Shown here: positions 9,220 through 19,506 of the stretch, one piece after another | How the letters are laid out: every line of letters begins with the position of its first letter | Position numbering within the stretch: position 1 is the first letter of the stretch | Assembly: GCF_022921055.1 (NCBI RefSeq) | Contig: NZ_CP095061.1 | Coordinates: forward strand, 526,001 to 590,000 | Direction of reading: 5' to 3' | Length of the DNA stretch: 64,000 nt | DNA from: Hymenobacter volaticus | GTDB lineage: Bacteria; Bacteroidota; Bacteroidia; Cytophagales; Hymenobacteraceae | Made by a program: the position numbers and the translations under genes | The notes under the pieces: generated by a model | The model's database searches: none | Seen by the model: the letters and a program-made list of their open reading frames with translations, nothing else | Told to the model about the DNA's origin: nothing

Positions 9220-12200
9220 ATGAAGCAAGCTATTCTCAGATGGCTTTGCTTGGTGCTGTTAGGGGTGAGTGCCCCGGTCCTGGCCCAGCAAAATAAGCCG
9301 CAACCATCCAAAGCGCAGCCAGCTACTCCGGCTGCCGCGGCCGCTTCGGCCGTGCCTAAATTTTCAGGTAAGCTATCTTCCGACCCTGCTCAGTTTATGC
9401 AGGATGTGCAGTTGATGATGGCCACCACCAAAAACTCTGCAGCCATCGGTTCGGGAGTTCGGCTGCAGCAGCTTTGGGCCAGCAACAAGCTCACGGCCAC
9501 TCAGCAGAGTAAGATTGTGACGTTGTCGCAGCAAATGCTGGCTTTGGGCTACAAGCCTCGGCCACATTTTGAATTACTGTTTAACGGCCTGATTGCCGGT
9601 GCCACAGTGCAAAACATGCCGGATCAGCAGATGGACGGCCTGTTGGATGTACTAACCAAAACGGTAGTGAACATTCCGGGGCCGGAAGCCGCTAAGTTTA
9701 TTGCCGCCACCACGCAGTTCCTGCAAACCAAGACGCTGTACAGTTCGCGCTACAACAAACTGCGCGTAGGTGGGGCTCTTTCTCGTTTGCGTACAACGAG
9801 CAAGACATGCCGAGCATGGCCCCCACGCCTACACCCGTAGCAGCGCCAGCCCCACGCCAGAGCCAGCCCCTGCCAAAGCCGGCGCGAAGCCTGCTGCCAA
9901 ACCCAAAGCCGCTCCCAAGAAGAGAAGCAGTGACGGCTGGGACACTGCTGACCTCTGGAGTAGCAGTGGTAGCAACGGGTGGGGCGACAGCAACGATGGC
10001 TGGAGCACACCCGCCAAGAAAGCACCCGCCAAAACCGCTCCTAAAACTGGTACCGCCGCGAAGCCAACTCCTGAGCCAGAGCCAGTTTTTACGCCTGCTC
10101 CCTACTACGACAGCTACCTAGCGCCGCCTACGCGCGGGCCAGTCTTGGTGCTGAAGGATGCTGACTTGATTATTTCGGCTAATGGCGACTCTGTTACTAT
10201 CCGGAAAACCAGCGGAGCGGTTGTGCCTCTCACCAACACCTTTGTGGGTTACGGCGGGCAATACGCTTGGCAGGTAAATAACAATCCTGTTTCTGCCGAC
10301 CTCAATAGCTATGATTTCGACATCACGCATGCGGAGTTCAAGGCCGAACCCGTTAGCCTAGCCTATCCAGCCGTACTGGAAGCGCCCATAAAAGGTGCTT
10401 TGTCATACAAGAGCGTCAAGAAAAAGCCCGGCTCTACTGATACCGGTTTTCCGCGCTTTATCTCGCTTACCAATGATGCCCGCGTCAAGAACATCGGCAA
10501 CAACATTCGATATTACGGGGGATTCTCCCTGGCCGGTAACCGAGCACTATCGGCGTCGCTCGACGGCTCGTTGTCGCGCATTTTCGTTGACTTAGACGGC
10601 AAACCTAAGTTCCGCGCATCTAGCCGGGCCTATGTACTTGGCGACTCAGTTATTAGCGCCGAGCGTGCTGCCGTAACCATCTTCGAGGACAAGGTTGACT
10701 CGCTCACGCACCCTGGAGTGAAGCTTAAGTTTTCCAAGAAAAATCAAGTACTGCAGCTAGCCGCGAAAACGGCCTCTACAAATCCACGCCGTACTTCGAC
10801 TCTTACCACCAGATGGAAATCACGTCGGAGTTGCTGACGTGGCCCATCACTACACCCAACATCGAGTTTGCTATTCTCACGGCCAAAAACCAAGTGACGG
10901 CTAGCTTCGAAAGCAAGGAGTTCTATACCAACACCCGTTACCAGCAAATCAAAGCCATTAACAAGCTTCACCCGCTACAAATGATAGTGGGCTACAGCTT
11001 GGAGAACAACAACGTGCGGCGTTTCACGGTGCAGGAGGTGGCTACTTTCCGTAAGCTGCAGCCGGCCAATGTTCGGTCGGCAGTGGCGGGCCTCGCCCGT
11101 GATGGGTATGTTGATTGGAACCCGCAGACGCAACAAATAACGTTGCGCCCGAAAGCATTGCACTACGTCAACTCGTCGAGGGGCAAGAAAGACTACGACC
11201 ACATTGCCATCAAGAGTTTGTCGCCGGCTGGGAAGAACGCTACGCTAAACTTGGCTACCAACGACTTGCTGGTGCGGGGCGTGGACCGCTTCAACTTCTC
11301 CGACGATTCGGTGACTGTATTCGTGAAGCCGGATTCCAGCATTATCCACATTCAGAAAAACCGGGGTATCCTCTTCAATGGTACGGTAGTAGCCTCGGCC
11401 TTCGTATTCAAAGGCAAGGAGTTCAAATTTGATTACGATGGTTTCTTCATCGATCTAGCCAAGATTGACTCCATCATCGTGAAGGGCAGAAACTCGAAGG
11501 GCTCGGTGATGAAAGCCCGGAAGGAAACGGACTTCACTCTAACCAACAAGAAAAAAGAGTCGGCCGGTAAACTGTACATCAACCATCCCAACAACAAGTC
11601 GGGACGCAAGAAGCTCGGGGCTTATCCTTCGTTCGATGCCAGCACTGGGGCCTACGTGTTTTTCGATAAGCCTGAAGTGTTAGGCGGGGCCTACGATACG
11701 ACCGTTTACTTCGATATTCCGCCCTTCAAACTCGACTCGCTCAACAACAAAAACCGCTCGGCGGTAGGCTTCAAGGGTACGTTCGTGTCGGGTGGAATTC
11801 TGCCTGACATCAAAACCAAGTTGACCTTGCAGGACGACGGTTCGTTGGGCTTCAATTACGATTTACCCAAGGAGGGGGTGCCGGTATACGGTGGCAAGGC
11901 TCGGCTCTTCAACAAAGTGAGAATGAGCAACCAGGGTATTCAGGGCATTGGCGACATAAAGTACCTGACTAGTACACTGCAAAGTGACCAGTTCGTGTTC
12001 TACCGAGATTCGGTGGTGACGGTGGGTAAGTCCGGTGTGATACAGCCAGGGCCGCTTAATGGGGTGGAGTTTGCCAAGGTGAATCTGCCACTTGGGTACC
12101 AGATGAAATGGGCCGTGAAATCAGATTCCATGTACCTGACCAGCCAACCTAATGGGTTGCCGATGAAGATGTACGGCGACCAATATGGCTTCAAAGGCAC

Positions 12201-14594
12201 TGCTACGCTCACGCCGGGCGGCCTCTATGGCGACGGCCGCATGGATGGACCACAGTCGTTTATTCGCTCGCCTAAGATTGTGTTTAAGCCTACAAGCTAT
12301 ACCGGCAATAAGTCAACGCTGAGTATCAAGTCGGCGGAGGTGAACAAGCCTGCCTTGACGGCTAATAACGTGGCGTTTGCCTTCGATGTGAAGGGCGCCA
12401 ACGCTGCCTTCTCTCGTGAGGAAGGCGATAATAAGTCTAGTATCGACCTGCCGTATTCCGACTACAAAACCACGCTTTCGGGCGGTAAGTGGGATTTCAA
12501 GAAAAAGAACGTGCAGCTGAAAGTAGCGCCGGGTGCCGACTCTACTCGCTCGTACTTCTACTCCACGAAGCCTGAACAGAACGGCTTGAAGTTCCGGGCT
12601 GCTACCGGAGAATACGATTTGTCGCGCTACCGCTTGGTAGCCGGCGGTGTACCCCGCATTGCATCTGCCGACGCTTGGATTGAGCCCGATTCCAGTAAAG
12701 TATACATCTTGGCCAATGCTCAAATGCGCGGCTTTAAGAACGCGAACATCGTGATGGACACGCTGACTAAGTTCCATCAGCTTTACAAAGGGGATGTGCA
12801 GGTGCTGTCGCGCAACGCTTTCACCGGCAATGCGCTCCATAGCTACAAAAACGCCGCTGCCGATTCGTTCGCCATCAAGTTTGCCAACTTCCAAGTTGAC
12901 TCGACGGGCACCGGGCTAGTGGCCGGAAAGGTGGCGAAAGGTGGTAAGAGCCTGCTCAAAAAGCGGCAAACCGATGAGCCCGTGGCGCCGGCTACCTTAG
13001 CCGTTGCCAGTATTCAAGCCGCCGACAAGTTTCATTTGGCGCCTCGTATTGCCTACCGTGGTGGTATCAACTTAAACTCCAAGAAGCGCGGCTTCACCTT
13101 CGATGGTCAGGCGCGGCTGGAGTTTAGCAACAAGCCAAGTTCGGCAGAGTGGTTTGCGGTGCAAGACAGCATCGATCCCAAAGGCGTGCGCATTAAGCTG
13201 CTAGAGCCGAAAACCGAAGAAGGATTGCCAATGCTAACCGGATTGTTTGTGTCTGGCGAGAGCAGCAAAGTGTACCCGCTGTTCGTGGCTGGCAAACCCT
13301 CGGTTACCGATATGAACTTGTTCACCACAAACGGCTACCTCACCTTCGACCAAAAGAAGAGAATATTCACCATTGCTAACCACGACCTCTCCGACCCCAA
13401 CATCTATGAGGGCTCCGTGCTGAGTTTCAACGATTCCACGGCGGCTATGAAGTTCCGCGGTAAGTTCAACCTCATCAACTCCAACAAAGACTACGGCATC
13501 ACGGCGTCGGGTGTGGGTACGGCCAAGCCAGACAGCAACAAGTATGCGCTGGATGCTTTCATGGCCTTCGACATCAACCTGCCCGAGAAGGCGGTTGAGG
13601 CAATGGGTATTGACATTGCTACCAACACCAAAGGCGCACCAGAAGCACTCAATGGCTCGCAGGAAGAGTTGTACAAGCTCGGCGAGTTTATTGGTAGCAA
13701 GGCAGTACAGGGCTACGCCGAGCGGCGCGGCAAGTACGAGCCACTGCAGAAAATCTCGCCTAAGTTCTTGCACACTGTTGTGCTGAATAAGGTGGATCTG
13801 CGCTGGAACGACAAACTGAATGCCTGGTATTCGGTGGGTAAGATTGGTTTGGTAAGCGTAGGCAAAAAAGATATCAATGCCTTGATTGATGGTCACATTG
13901 AGATTCGCAAAGAAGCGGGTGCCGACTTGGTAGAGCTTTACTTGGAGGCTGAACCACAAACTTGGTACTACCTCAAGTATTCAGGGTCTGCCTTGTTGGC
14001 GAAGGCACAACATGGTTCGTTCGACGAAATCATCGGCTACAAAGCCAAAGGCGACTACAACACGGCGACTCAATACGGGTTCTACCTCGGCGACGACCAA
14101 GAAGTGCAGCAGTTTCTATCGCACTTCCGCAAAGACTACCTGAAGGAAGATCCGAAGAAGAAAAAAGCAGTTGTTTCTTCGGCCCCGCAGGAAGTCGGCG
14201 AAATCGAAGCGGACACCAGCAAGAAGAAAAAGAAGAAGGGCAATGAGCCTGCTTTCGATGCCGATGGCATGCCGATTGATGAGGCCCCTGTTGATGCCAA
14301 GAAGAAGAAAAACAAAAAAGAGGTAGCAGCGGATGCTGATCCTTTTGGTAGCGACGCTAACGCGGCTCCGGCACCTGATACCAGCAAAAAGAAGAAAAAA
14401 GAAGAAGCCGCTGCTGCTGAGTCTCCTGTCGATAACGCAGCTCCAGCTGAAGAAACCAGCAAAAAGAAAAAAGACAAAAAAGCGGATGCTGCTGAACCAA
14501 CTGCCGAGCCAGATGCCGATGCTCCCGTAGACAAGGATGCCGGCAAGAAAAAGAAAAAGAAGAAAGACGCCGACGACCCTTCGGTGATTCGTAA
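9220..14594 (+). CDS. Giant exported protein with lysine-rich C-terminal tail (four frame breaks)
   Basis: Read as one gene after four single-base repairs it encodes about 1792 residues. A signal peptide (LCLVLLGVSAPVLAQ) is followed by an alanine/proline-rich linker, a helical region, then a long low-complexity P-A-K-T-E-P segment. A large repetitive beta-rich body follows (many strands alternating with D/N/G turns), ending in a tail of five or so modules of acidic/alanine sequence plus D-T-S-K-K-K-K-K. Frame breaks are at about 9769-9770 (GG), 9850-9853 (CCCC), 10761-10762 (CC) and 14577-14579 (CCC). Each is repaired by one base, and the last gives the ending D-D-P-F-G-D-S followed by TAA at 14592-14594, just before the terminator. 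Without that repair the frame would run through the terminator. I do not recognise the family; a periplasmic or outer-membrane location is inferred. Confidence 0.75.
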
Positions 14595-14629
14595 GTGGCA
14601 TACTAGCCACCAAGTGTGCATATCATCTC

Positions 14630-14660
14630 AAAAAGCCCCGACTTCTAGTTGGGGCTTTTT
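14630..14660 (+). terminator. Terminator after the giant exported gene
   Basis: AAAAAGCCCC and GGGGCTTTTT arms around an 11-base loop, with a T run on the 3' side, 36 bases after the inferred stop. Confidence 0.8.
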
Positions 14661-14767
14661 GTATGCTGGTTTTTCGCGAGTTTCGCGCAGCTCCGCCGTA
14701 TTTTCTTGGCAATACTAGCACTGCCGCCAACCGAGTCCGTAAAACTTCCAACCCCACCTCATTGCTA

Positions 14768-15409
14768 ATGAACATTCCTGTCGTCCTCGGCCTTCTGCTC
14801 GGTGCTTATTTGCTCGGCTCTATCCCAACTGCTTTGTGGGTAGGGCAACGTTTTTTTGGTCTCGATATTCGGGAGCACGGTTCGGGTAATGCCGGTGCCA
14901 CCAACACGTTTCGGGTATTAGGTAAGAAGCCAGGCTCCTTCGTAATGGCCATTGATGTGCTGAAAGGGTGGGCTGCCACTTCTTTGGCTACGGTGATGCT
15001 GCGGCAAGGCGCTATCCAGCCAGATCAGTTGCTGTACTTCCAGTTGGCGTGTGGTGTACTAGCTATTGTAGGCCACATTTATCCAGTATTTGCCGGTTTC
15101 CGGGGTGGTAAGGGCGTGGCTACGGTACTGGGCATGATGCTGGCTATTGCACCAGCTACGGTTGGGGTGTGCATCTTGGTGTTTCTAGCAGTGCTGGCCG
15201 TTTCGCAGTACGTGTCGTTATCTTCTATGACGGCGGGCGTGACGTTTGCCTTGTTACAATTGCTACCCGCTTTCCGGCCACAAAACCCACTATTATTATG
15301 GTTTGGGTTTGTTTTGGCCGCGCTGCTCATTTACACGCACCGGGCTAACATTGGGCGGCTGCGAGCTGGCACCGAAAGCCGCGTGCCGCTACCTTGGAAG
15401 CGGAAGTAG
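14768..15409 (+). CDS. plsY: Glycerol-3-phosphate acyltransferase PlsY
   Basis: Inner-membrane enzyme that transfers an acyl group from acyl phosphate to glycerol 3-phosphate, the first step of phospholipid synthesis. The 213-residue product has the multi-helix layout and all three conserved PlsY loops: GSIPTALWVG then HGSGNAGATNTFRVLG, the VFAGFRGGKGVAT loop, and HRANIGRLRAGTE near the C-terminus. ATG 14768 gives the standard short N-terminus before the first helix; the frame is open further upstream but that part overlaps the preceding terminator. Confidence 0.96.
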   Translation: MNIPVVLGLLLGAYLLGSIPTALWVGQRFFGLDIREHGSGNAGATNTFRVLGKKPGSFVMAIDVLKGWAATSLATVMLRQGAIQPDQLLYFQLACGVLAIVGHIYPVFAGFRGGKGVATVLGMMLAIAPATVGVCILVFLAVLAVSQYVSLSSMTAGVTFALLQLLPAFRPQNPLLLWFGFVLAALLIYTHRANIGRLRAGTESRVPLPWKRK

Positions 15410-15495
15410 TCAAACCTAAGAACTTCAAGATACAGGTGAAGTAGCAGTTCGTTGGCTACTTTTACCCTGCATTCCCAACTAATCCCCTTGCCCGC

Positions 15496-16861
15496 ATGGC
15501 TTCTTACCTAGCAAGCAACCAAGAACGTTTCCTCACCGAGCTAATCGACTGGCTCCGTATTCCTTCTGTTTCTGCCGATCCAAAGTTTCAGGCCGACGTA
15601 CGCAAAGCTGCCAACTACCTAGCCGACCGCCTGCGGGAGGTAGGTCTAGAAAATGTAGAGTTGTGCGAAACCGCCGGCAACCCCATTGTATACGCCGACA
15701 AAATCATTGACCCAAGTCTGCCCACAGTACTCGTGTACGGTCACTATGATGTGCAGCCCGCCGACCCCTACGAGTTGTGGGATTCGCCGCCGTTCGAGCC
15801 AGTTATCAAGGATGGCAACATCTACGCCCGCGGTGCCTGCGACGATAAAGGTCAAGTGTACATGCACGTCAAGGCCTTCGAGGTAATGATGCAGGAAGAC
15901 GGGAGCGTGCCTTGCAACGTCAAGGTGATGTTCGAGGGCGAAGAAGAAGTAGGTTCCAACAACTTGGGCATCTTCGTGAAAGCCAACAAAGAGAAGCTAG
16001 CCGCCGACGTTATTTTGATTTCCGACACCGGTATTCTGGCCAACGACACGCCAAGCATCGAAGTAGGCTTGCGGGGCCTGAGCTACCATGAAGTGGAAGT
16101 AACCGGCCCAAACCGCGACCTGCACTCTGGCCTCTACGGCGGGGCAGTGCCCAACCCCATCAATGTGCTCTGCAAGATGATTGCCAGCCTGCACGACGAA
16201 AACAACCACATTACCATTCCTGGCTTCTACGATAACGTAGCCGAACTCAGTGATGAGGACCGCGCCGAAATGGCCAAAGCCCCTACTCCGACGAAGAATT
16301 CAAGCAAAGCATCGGCTTGAAAGACATCTACGGCGAGAAAGGCTACAGCACCATGGAGCGCACTAGCATCCGGCCTACGCTCGATGTGAACGGTATTTGG
16401 GGCGGGTACACCGGCGAAGGTGCCAAAACCGTCATTGCGTCCAAAGCCCACGCCAAGATTTCGATGCGCTTGGTGCCTCATCAAACTTCCGACGAAATCA
16501 CAGCCCTGTTCCAGCAGCATTTCGAAAGCATTGCCCGAGCGGTGTAACCGTAGTCGTAAAACCCCATCACGGCGGCGAACCAGTAGTCACGCCCACGGAC
16601 TCCATCGCCTACAAAGCCGCCGCCGACGCCATGGAAACTACCTTCGGCAAGCGCCCCATCCCAACGCGCGGCGGCGGTTCCATTCCCATCGTAGCCATGT
16701 TCAAAACTGAACTAGGCCTCGACACCGTGTTGCTTGGTTTTGGATTAGATTCCGATGCCATTCACTCACCCAACGAGCACTACGGTGTATTCAACTTCCT
16801 GAAAGGCATCGAAACTATCCCGCATTTCTACCGCAACTATGCGGCGGCTATGAAGAAGTAA
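15496..16861 (+). CDS. M20-family dipeptidase / metallopeptidase (two frame breaks)
   Basis: Zinc-dependent exopeptidase of the M20 family (CNDP/PepV-like dipeptidases), probably cytosolic. Metal-ligand and catalytic motifs are visible: VYGHYDVQP (about residue 80), [10 protein letters not shown], and [11 protein letters not shown] (about 147) with the catalytic glutamate. The dimerisation domain follows ([21 protein letters not shown]), then TRGGGSIP and the C-terminal [11 protein letters not shown] histidine. The frame breaks at 16280-16283 (CCCC, repaired as A-P-Y-S-D-E-E-F) and 16534-16536 (CCC, repaired as A-P-S-G-V-T-V). With one base added at each, the protein is 455 residues, the normal size. 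Confidence 0.92.
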
Positions 16862-16871
16862 AGGTTCATGT

Positions 16872-16924
16872 TTAAACTATCAAGGCCCAGTTTCCAATGT
16901 GGAGACTGGGCCTTGATAGTTTAA
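16872..16924. terminator. Bidirectional terminator between dipeptidase and PorT-like gene
   Basis: A long hairpin (arms around AACTATCAAGGCCCAGT) between two convergent genes, with A and T runs on either side. Confidence 0.8.
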
Positions 16925-16938
16925 GAGCCTCACTAGCG

Positions 16939-17526
16939 CTAGTAGAATGAGTACGTTAAATAAAGCTGAAAAGCGTTGTTACGGATGTTGTTTTGCACTG
17001 TTGTGGGGCCGCTAGTGATGGACTTCTCGATGTTGGTGAATCCGCCATTGTAGCGTAGCCCAATGCCGAGGCCGCTTTTACGCTGGTAGCCTAAGCCAAA
17101 TAAATAGCCGAAGTCAACGGTATTGTAATCGTTCTTTATGTCCGTGCTGGTGTTACCAGTCTTTCTTTTAGCAGCTAACAGAAACCCAACTTGGGGACCA
17201 GCTTCAAAAAACAAGCCGCCAGCGTTGACGTGGAAAGCCAAAGGCACATCCACATAGTTTAGACGGGTTGTTATATCATTGGAGAGATACTTCGCGCCTT
17301 TCTGCGAGTAAATAACCTCTGGCTGAAACGCGAAGAGGTCAGTAAATCCAATATTTGCGAAAGCGCCGCCGTGAAACCCAAAGGTGTTTTTGTCGTTCGT
17401 GGCCTGCTTTCCAGAAAAAGAGGAGAGGGTGCCACCTGCTTTTAAGCCAAGGGAAACGTCGCTTTGTGCCTGTACCGCACCAACTGAGCCAACCAGCAAT
17501 AAAAGGGAGAAAAGTAGTTTCTTCAT
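16939..17526 (-). CDS. PorT-family outer-membrane beta-barrel protein, copy 1
   Basis: A 195-residue protein with a signal peptide (LLFSLLLLVGSVGAVQAQ) and the PorT/OMP_b-brl_2 pattern: LGLKAGGTLSSFSG, FGFHGGAFANIGF, FAFQPEVIYSQKGAK, LNYVDVPLAFHVNAGGLFFEAGPQVGFLL, YLFGLGYQRKSGLGIGLRYNGGF, and a C-terminal aromatic residue. The eight-strand barrel fold is inferred from the family. ATG 17524-17526 is used because it gives the signal peptide directly. It is the last of three tandem paralogues on the minus strand. Such barrels are common in Bacteroidota and most have no known function. Confidence 0.88.
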   Translation of the reverse strand: MKKLLFSLLLLVGSVGAVQAQSDVSLGLKAGGTLSSFSGKQATNDKNTFGFHGGAFANIGFTDLFAFQPEVIYSQKGAKYLSNDITTRLNYVDVPLAFHVNAGGLFFEAGPQVGFLLAAKRKTGNTSTDIKNDYNTVDFGYLFGLGYQRKSGLGIGLRYNGGFTNIEKSITSGPTTVQNNIRNNAFQLYLTYSFY

Positions 17527-17697
17527 AAGGAACGCCAAGGAAAAGCAGTGCAACAAACGCACGAAGCTATAACGAAAACTGGTGTTGCTTCCATATAAGT
17601 AGCTAAAAAGCCTCTTTCAGCACACGGAAAGCGGATTTTGCATAAACAGGTAGCCGTTAGAAATATTTGCTCGGAATAGGTAGCAAGTGAGAGCATC

Positions 17698-17732
17698 AAA
17701 AAAGCCCCATCTGATTTGCAGATGAGGCTTTT
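17698..17732 (-). terminator. Hairpin between PorT-like copies 1 and 2
   Basis: AAAAGCCcCATCTG and CAGATGaGGCTTTT arms, placed 23 bases past the stop of copy 2 on the minus strand. Confidence 0.65.
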
Positions 17733-17754
17733 GAGACTCTTTGGTTCAGAGTTT

Positions 17755-18423
17755 CTATTTGCTCGGTAATAAGAAGCCAACAGAAGCTTGGAATACTGAG
17801 TTGCGTGCGTTGCGGGTTTCGGCATCCTGATAGCCATCCTTCCCGAAGTCGGTGAAGGAGCCGTTGTAACGCAAGCCTAGCATCAAACCGCCTTCCGACT
17901 GATAACCCAACCCGGCGGCATAACCGATTTCGTTGCGGTTCACATTATCGAGATTAGAAGTGTTAGAATTCTGAGCTAGTACAGTACCGTTTTGCGTCAC
18001 TTTCGTGTCGTCTTTCACTTTCAATAAGTAGCTGTACTGCGGTCCGGCTTCGAAGTAGACACTGCCTGCCTTAATTTTCAGCAGCACCGGTACATCAATA
18101 TAGTTGTACGTACGGTCGCCGTCATATTTGAATTTGTTGCCGCCAATCGTGTATTCGTCGTCAGCGTAAGTAAATCCTTTCTGGGAGAACAAAACTTCCG
18201 GCTGAACTGATAGAAAACCGTCGTCGAGTAAGCCTATATTGAGCATTAGGCCGCCGTGGAAGCCGAACTTGTTCTGATAACGATCTTCGTTGGTAAGATC
18301 ACCGGAAAGATTGGAAAGGTTGGCGCCGCCCTTAACGCCAATACGGACACCCTGTGCGTGTGCAGAAGGAGCCGCCGCCACAGCAGCTAAAAAAGTAGCG
18401 AAGATGGCAATCTGTTTTTTCAT
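17755..18423 (-). CDS. PorT-family outer-membrane beta-barrel protein, copy 2
   Basis: A 222-residue paralogue of the neighbouring barrels. Signal peptide (IFATFLAAVAAAPSAHAQ), then VRIGVKGGANLSNLSG, FGFHGGLMLNIGL, LSVQPEVLFSQKGF, YNYIDVPVLLKIKAGSVYFEAGPQYSYLL, GYAAGLGYQSEGGLMLGLRYNGSF. The F-G-F-H-G-G and Y-I-D-V-P blocks match copy 1. ATG 18421-18423 gives the signal peptide immediately. Separate hairpins after each copy suggest separate transcripts. Confidence 0.88.
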   Translation of the reverse strand: MKKQIAIFATFLAAVAAAPSAHAQGVRIGVKGGANLSNLSGDLTNEDRYQNKFGFHGGLMLNIGLLDDGFLSVQPEVLFSQKGFTYADDEYTIGGNKFKYDGDRTYNYIDVPVLLKIKAGSVYFEAGPQYSYLLKVKDDTKVTQNGTVLAQNSNTSNLDNVNRNEIGYAAGLGYQSEGGLMLGLRYNGSFTDFGKDGYQDAETRNARNSVFQASVGFLLPSK

Positions 18424-18530
18424 GGAAATATGAAATGAAGTGGACAAGAACCCTTGGCCTGTAAAACAGATACTCATACGTAACCAGTGAATTTTCGGCC
18501 AGCTAAGCTGAAGAGTAATGTTGCAACAAA

Positions 18531-18567
18531 AAGGCCGGTTGCCTCTGTGAAAGAGACAACCGGCCTT
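18531..18567 (-). terminator. Hairpin after PorT-like copy 3
   Basis: AAGGCCGGTTGcCTCT and AGAGaCAACCGGCCTT arms with a short loop, 20 bases beyond the stop of copy 3. Confidence 0.7.
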
Positions 18568-18586
18568 CTAGTAGAAACAAAATCAA

Positions 18587-19342
18587 TTACTTGGTAGGAA
18601 TCAAATAACCAAGCTGAAGAGTAAAGGCATTGTTGAATACCTTGATGTCATTCTTAGTGTCTTTTGTGTCAATGAGCGAGTTGAAGCCACGAGCGTAACG
18701 CAAGCCCAGGCTGATGCCACCTTCTGTCATATATCCAACCCCGGCTACACCACTGATATCAAATTGAGCAAGATCTGATTTGTCGGCATCCTTTTTAGAG
18801 ATTCCAGTGTAATCTAAAAAGTCTGTCTCTTCATTAGTTTTATTCTTGGTGTTGTCAGCGTACTTAGTTGTAGTCTGGGTTTTGTTTTTTGAGCCGAATA
18901 GATAGCTTACCTGTGGCCCTAGTTCGAAAAACAATCCTCCAGCATTGATTTTAGCTAGCAATGGTACGTCAATGTAATGTAGTACGCGCTTTTGTTCCTG
19001 CTCAACTTTAATTGCGCCAGGATACGCTGCTAAAGTTGCTCCATCATTAGATTCGGTTTGAATCTCGTAGCCTTTGCGATTGTAAAGCAATTCAGGTGCA
19101 AAAGAGAAGAAACCATCACTGCTAAGTGGTATAGAGAAACTCAATCCAGCATTATAGCCCAGCTTGTAGTCACCAAGTTTGGTGCTGTAGCCAGCACCAG
19201 TGAGTTGACTCACGTCATCACCGGAAACATTAGAATAAGTACCACCAACTTTCATGCCGAGGCGGAAGCCACCCGCGTCTTGAGCTTGAGCAATAGAGAC
19301 AGAAGTAACCGCTGCCACGGTAAGTAAGAGAAACTTTTTCAT
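18587..19342 (-). CDS. PorT-family outer-membrane beta-barrel protein, copy 3
   Basis: A 251-residue paralogue. Signal peptide (LLLTVAAVTSVSIAQAQ), FRLGMKVGGTYSNVSG, a strand pair around FFSFAPELLYNRKGYE, LHYIDVPLLAKINAGGLFFELGPQVSYLFG, GVAGVGYMTEGGISLGLRYARGF and a C-terminal barrel strand. It has longer polar loops, rich in K, N, T and D, than copies 1 and 2, as expected if the surface loops diverge. ATG 19340-19342 is chosen for the signal peptide. Confidence 0.88.
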   Translation of the reverse strand: MKKFLLLTVAAVTSVSIAQAQDAGGFRLGMKVGGTYSNVSGDDVSQLTGAGYSTKLGDYKLGYNAGLSFSIPLSSDGFFSFAPELLYNRKGYEIQTESNDGATLAAYPGAIKVEQEQKRVLHYIDVPLLAKINAGGLFFELGPQVSYLFGSKNKTQTTTKYADNTKNKTNEETDFLDYTGISKKDADKSDLAQFDISGVAGVGYMTEGGISLGLRYARGFNSLIDTKDTKNDIKVFNNAFTLQLGYLIPTK

Positions 19343-19506
19343 AAAAAAATTAGGGTGAGGTGGCAAACACAATTCAGCAGCACGAACCTGAGCCAGAAGG
19401 CCCCGGTGGGCCGCGTCAAGCAGTCATACCGCAAAACCTCCTTGTTATGTTACATATAATTGAAAAAATAATCTTATGTTGAGCTACGTCGCAGACTGTT
19501 AGAGCA

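Noticed and set aside
14150..14613. Long minus-strand open frames over the lysine-rich tail
   Set aside because: They are complements of AAG/AAA-rich codons (F/L-rich peptides) with no family features, so they are shadows of the giant exported gene.
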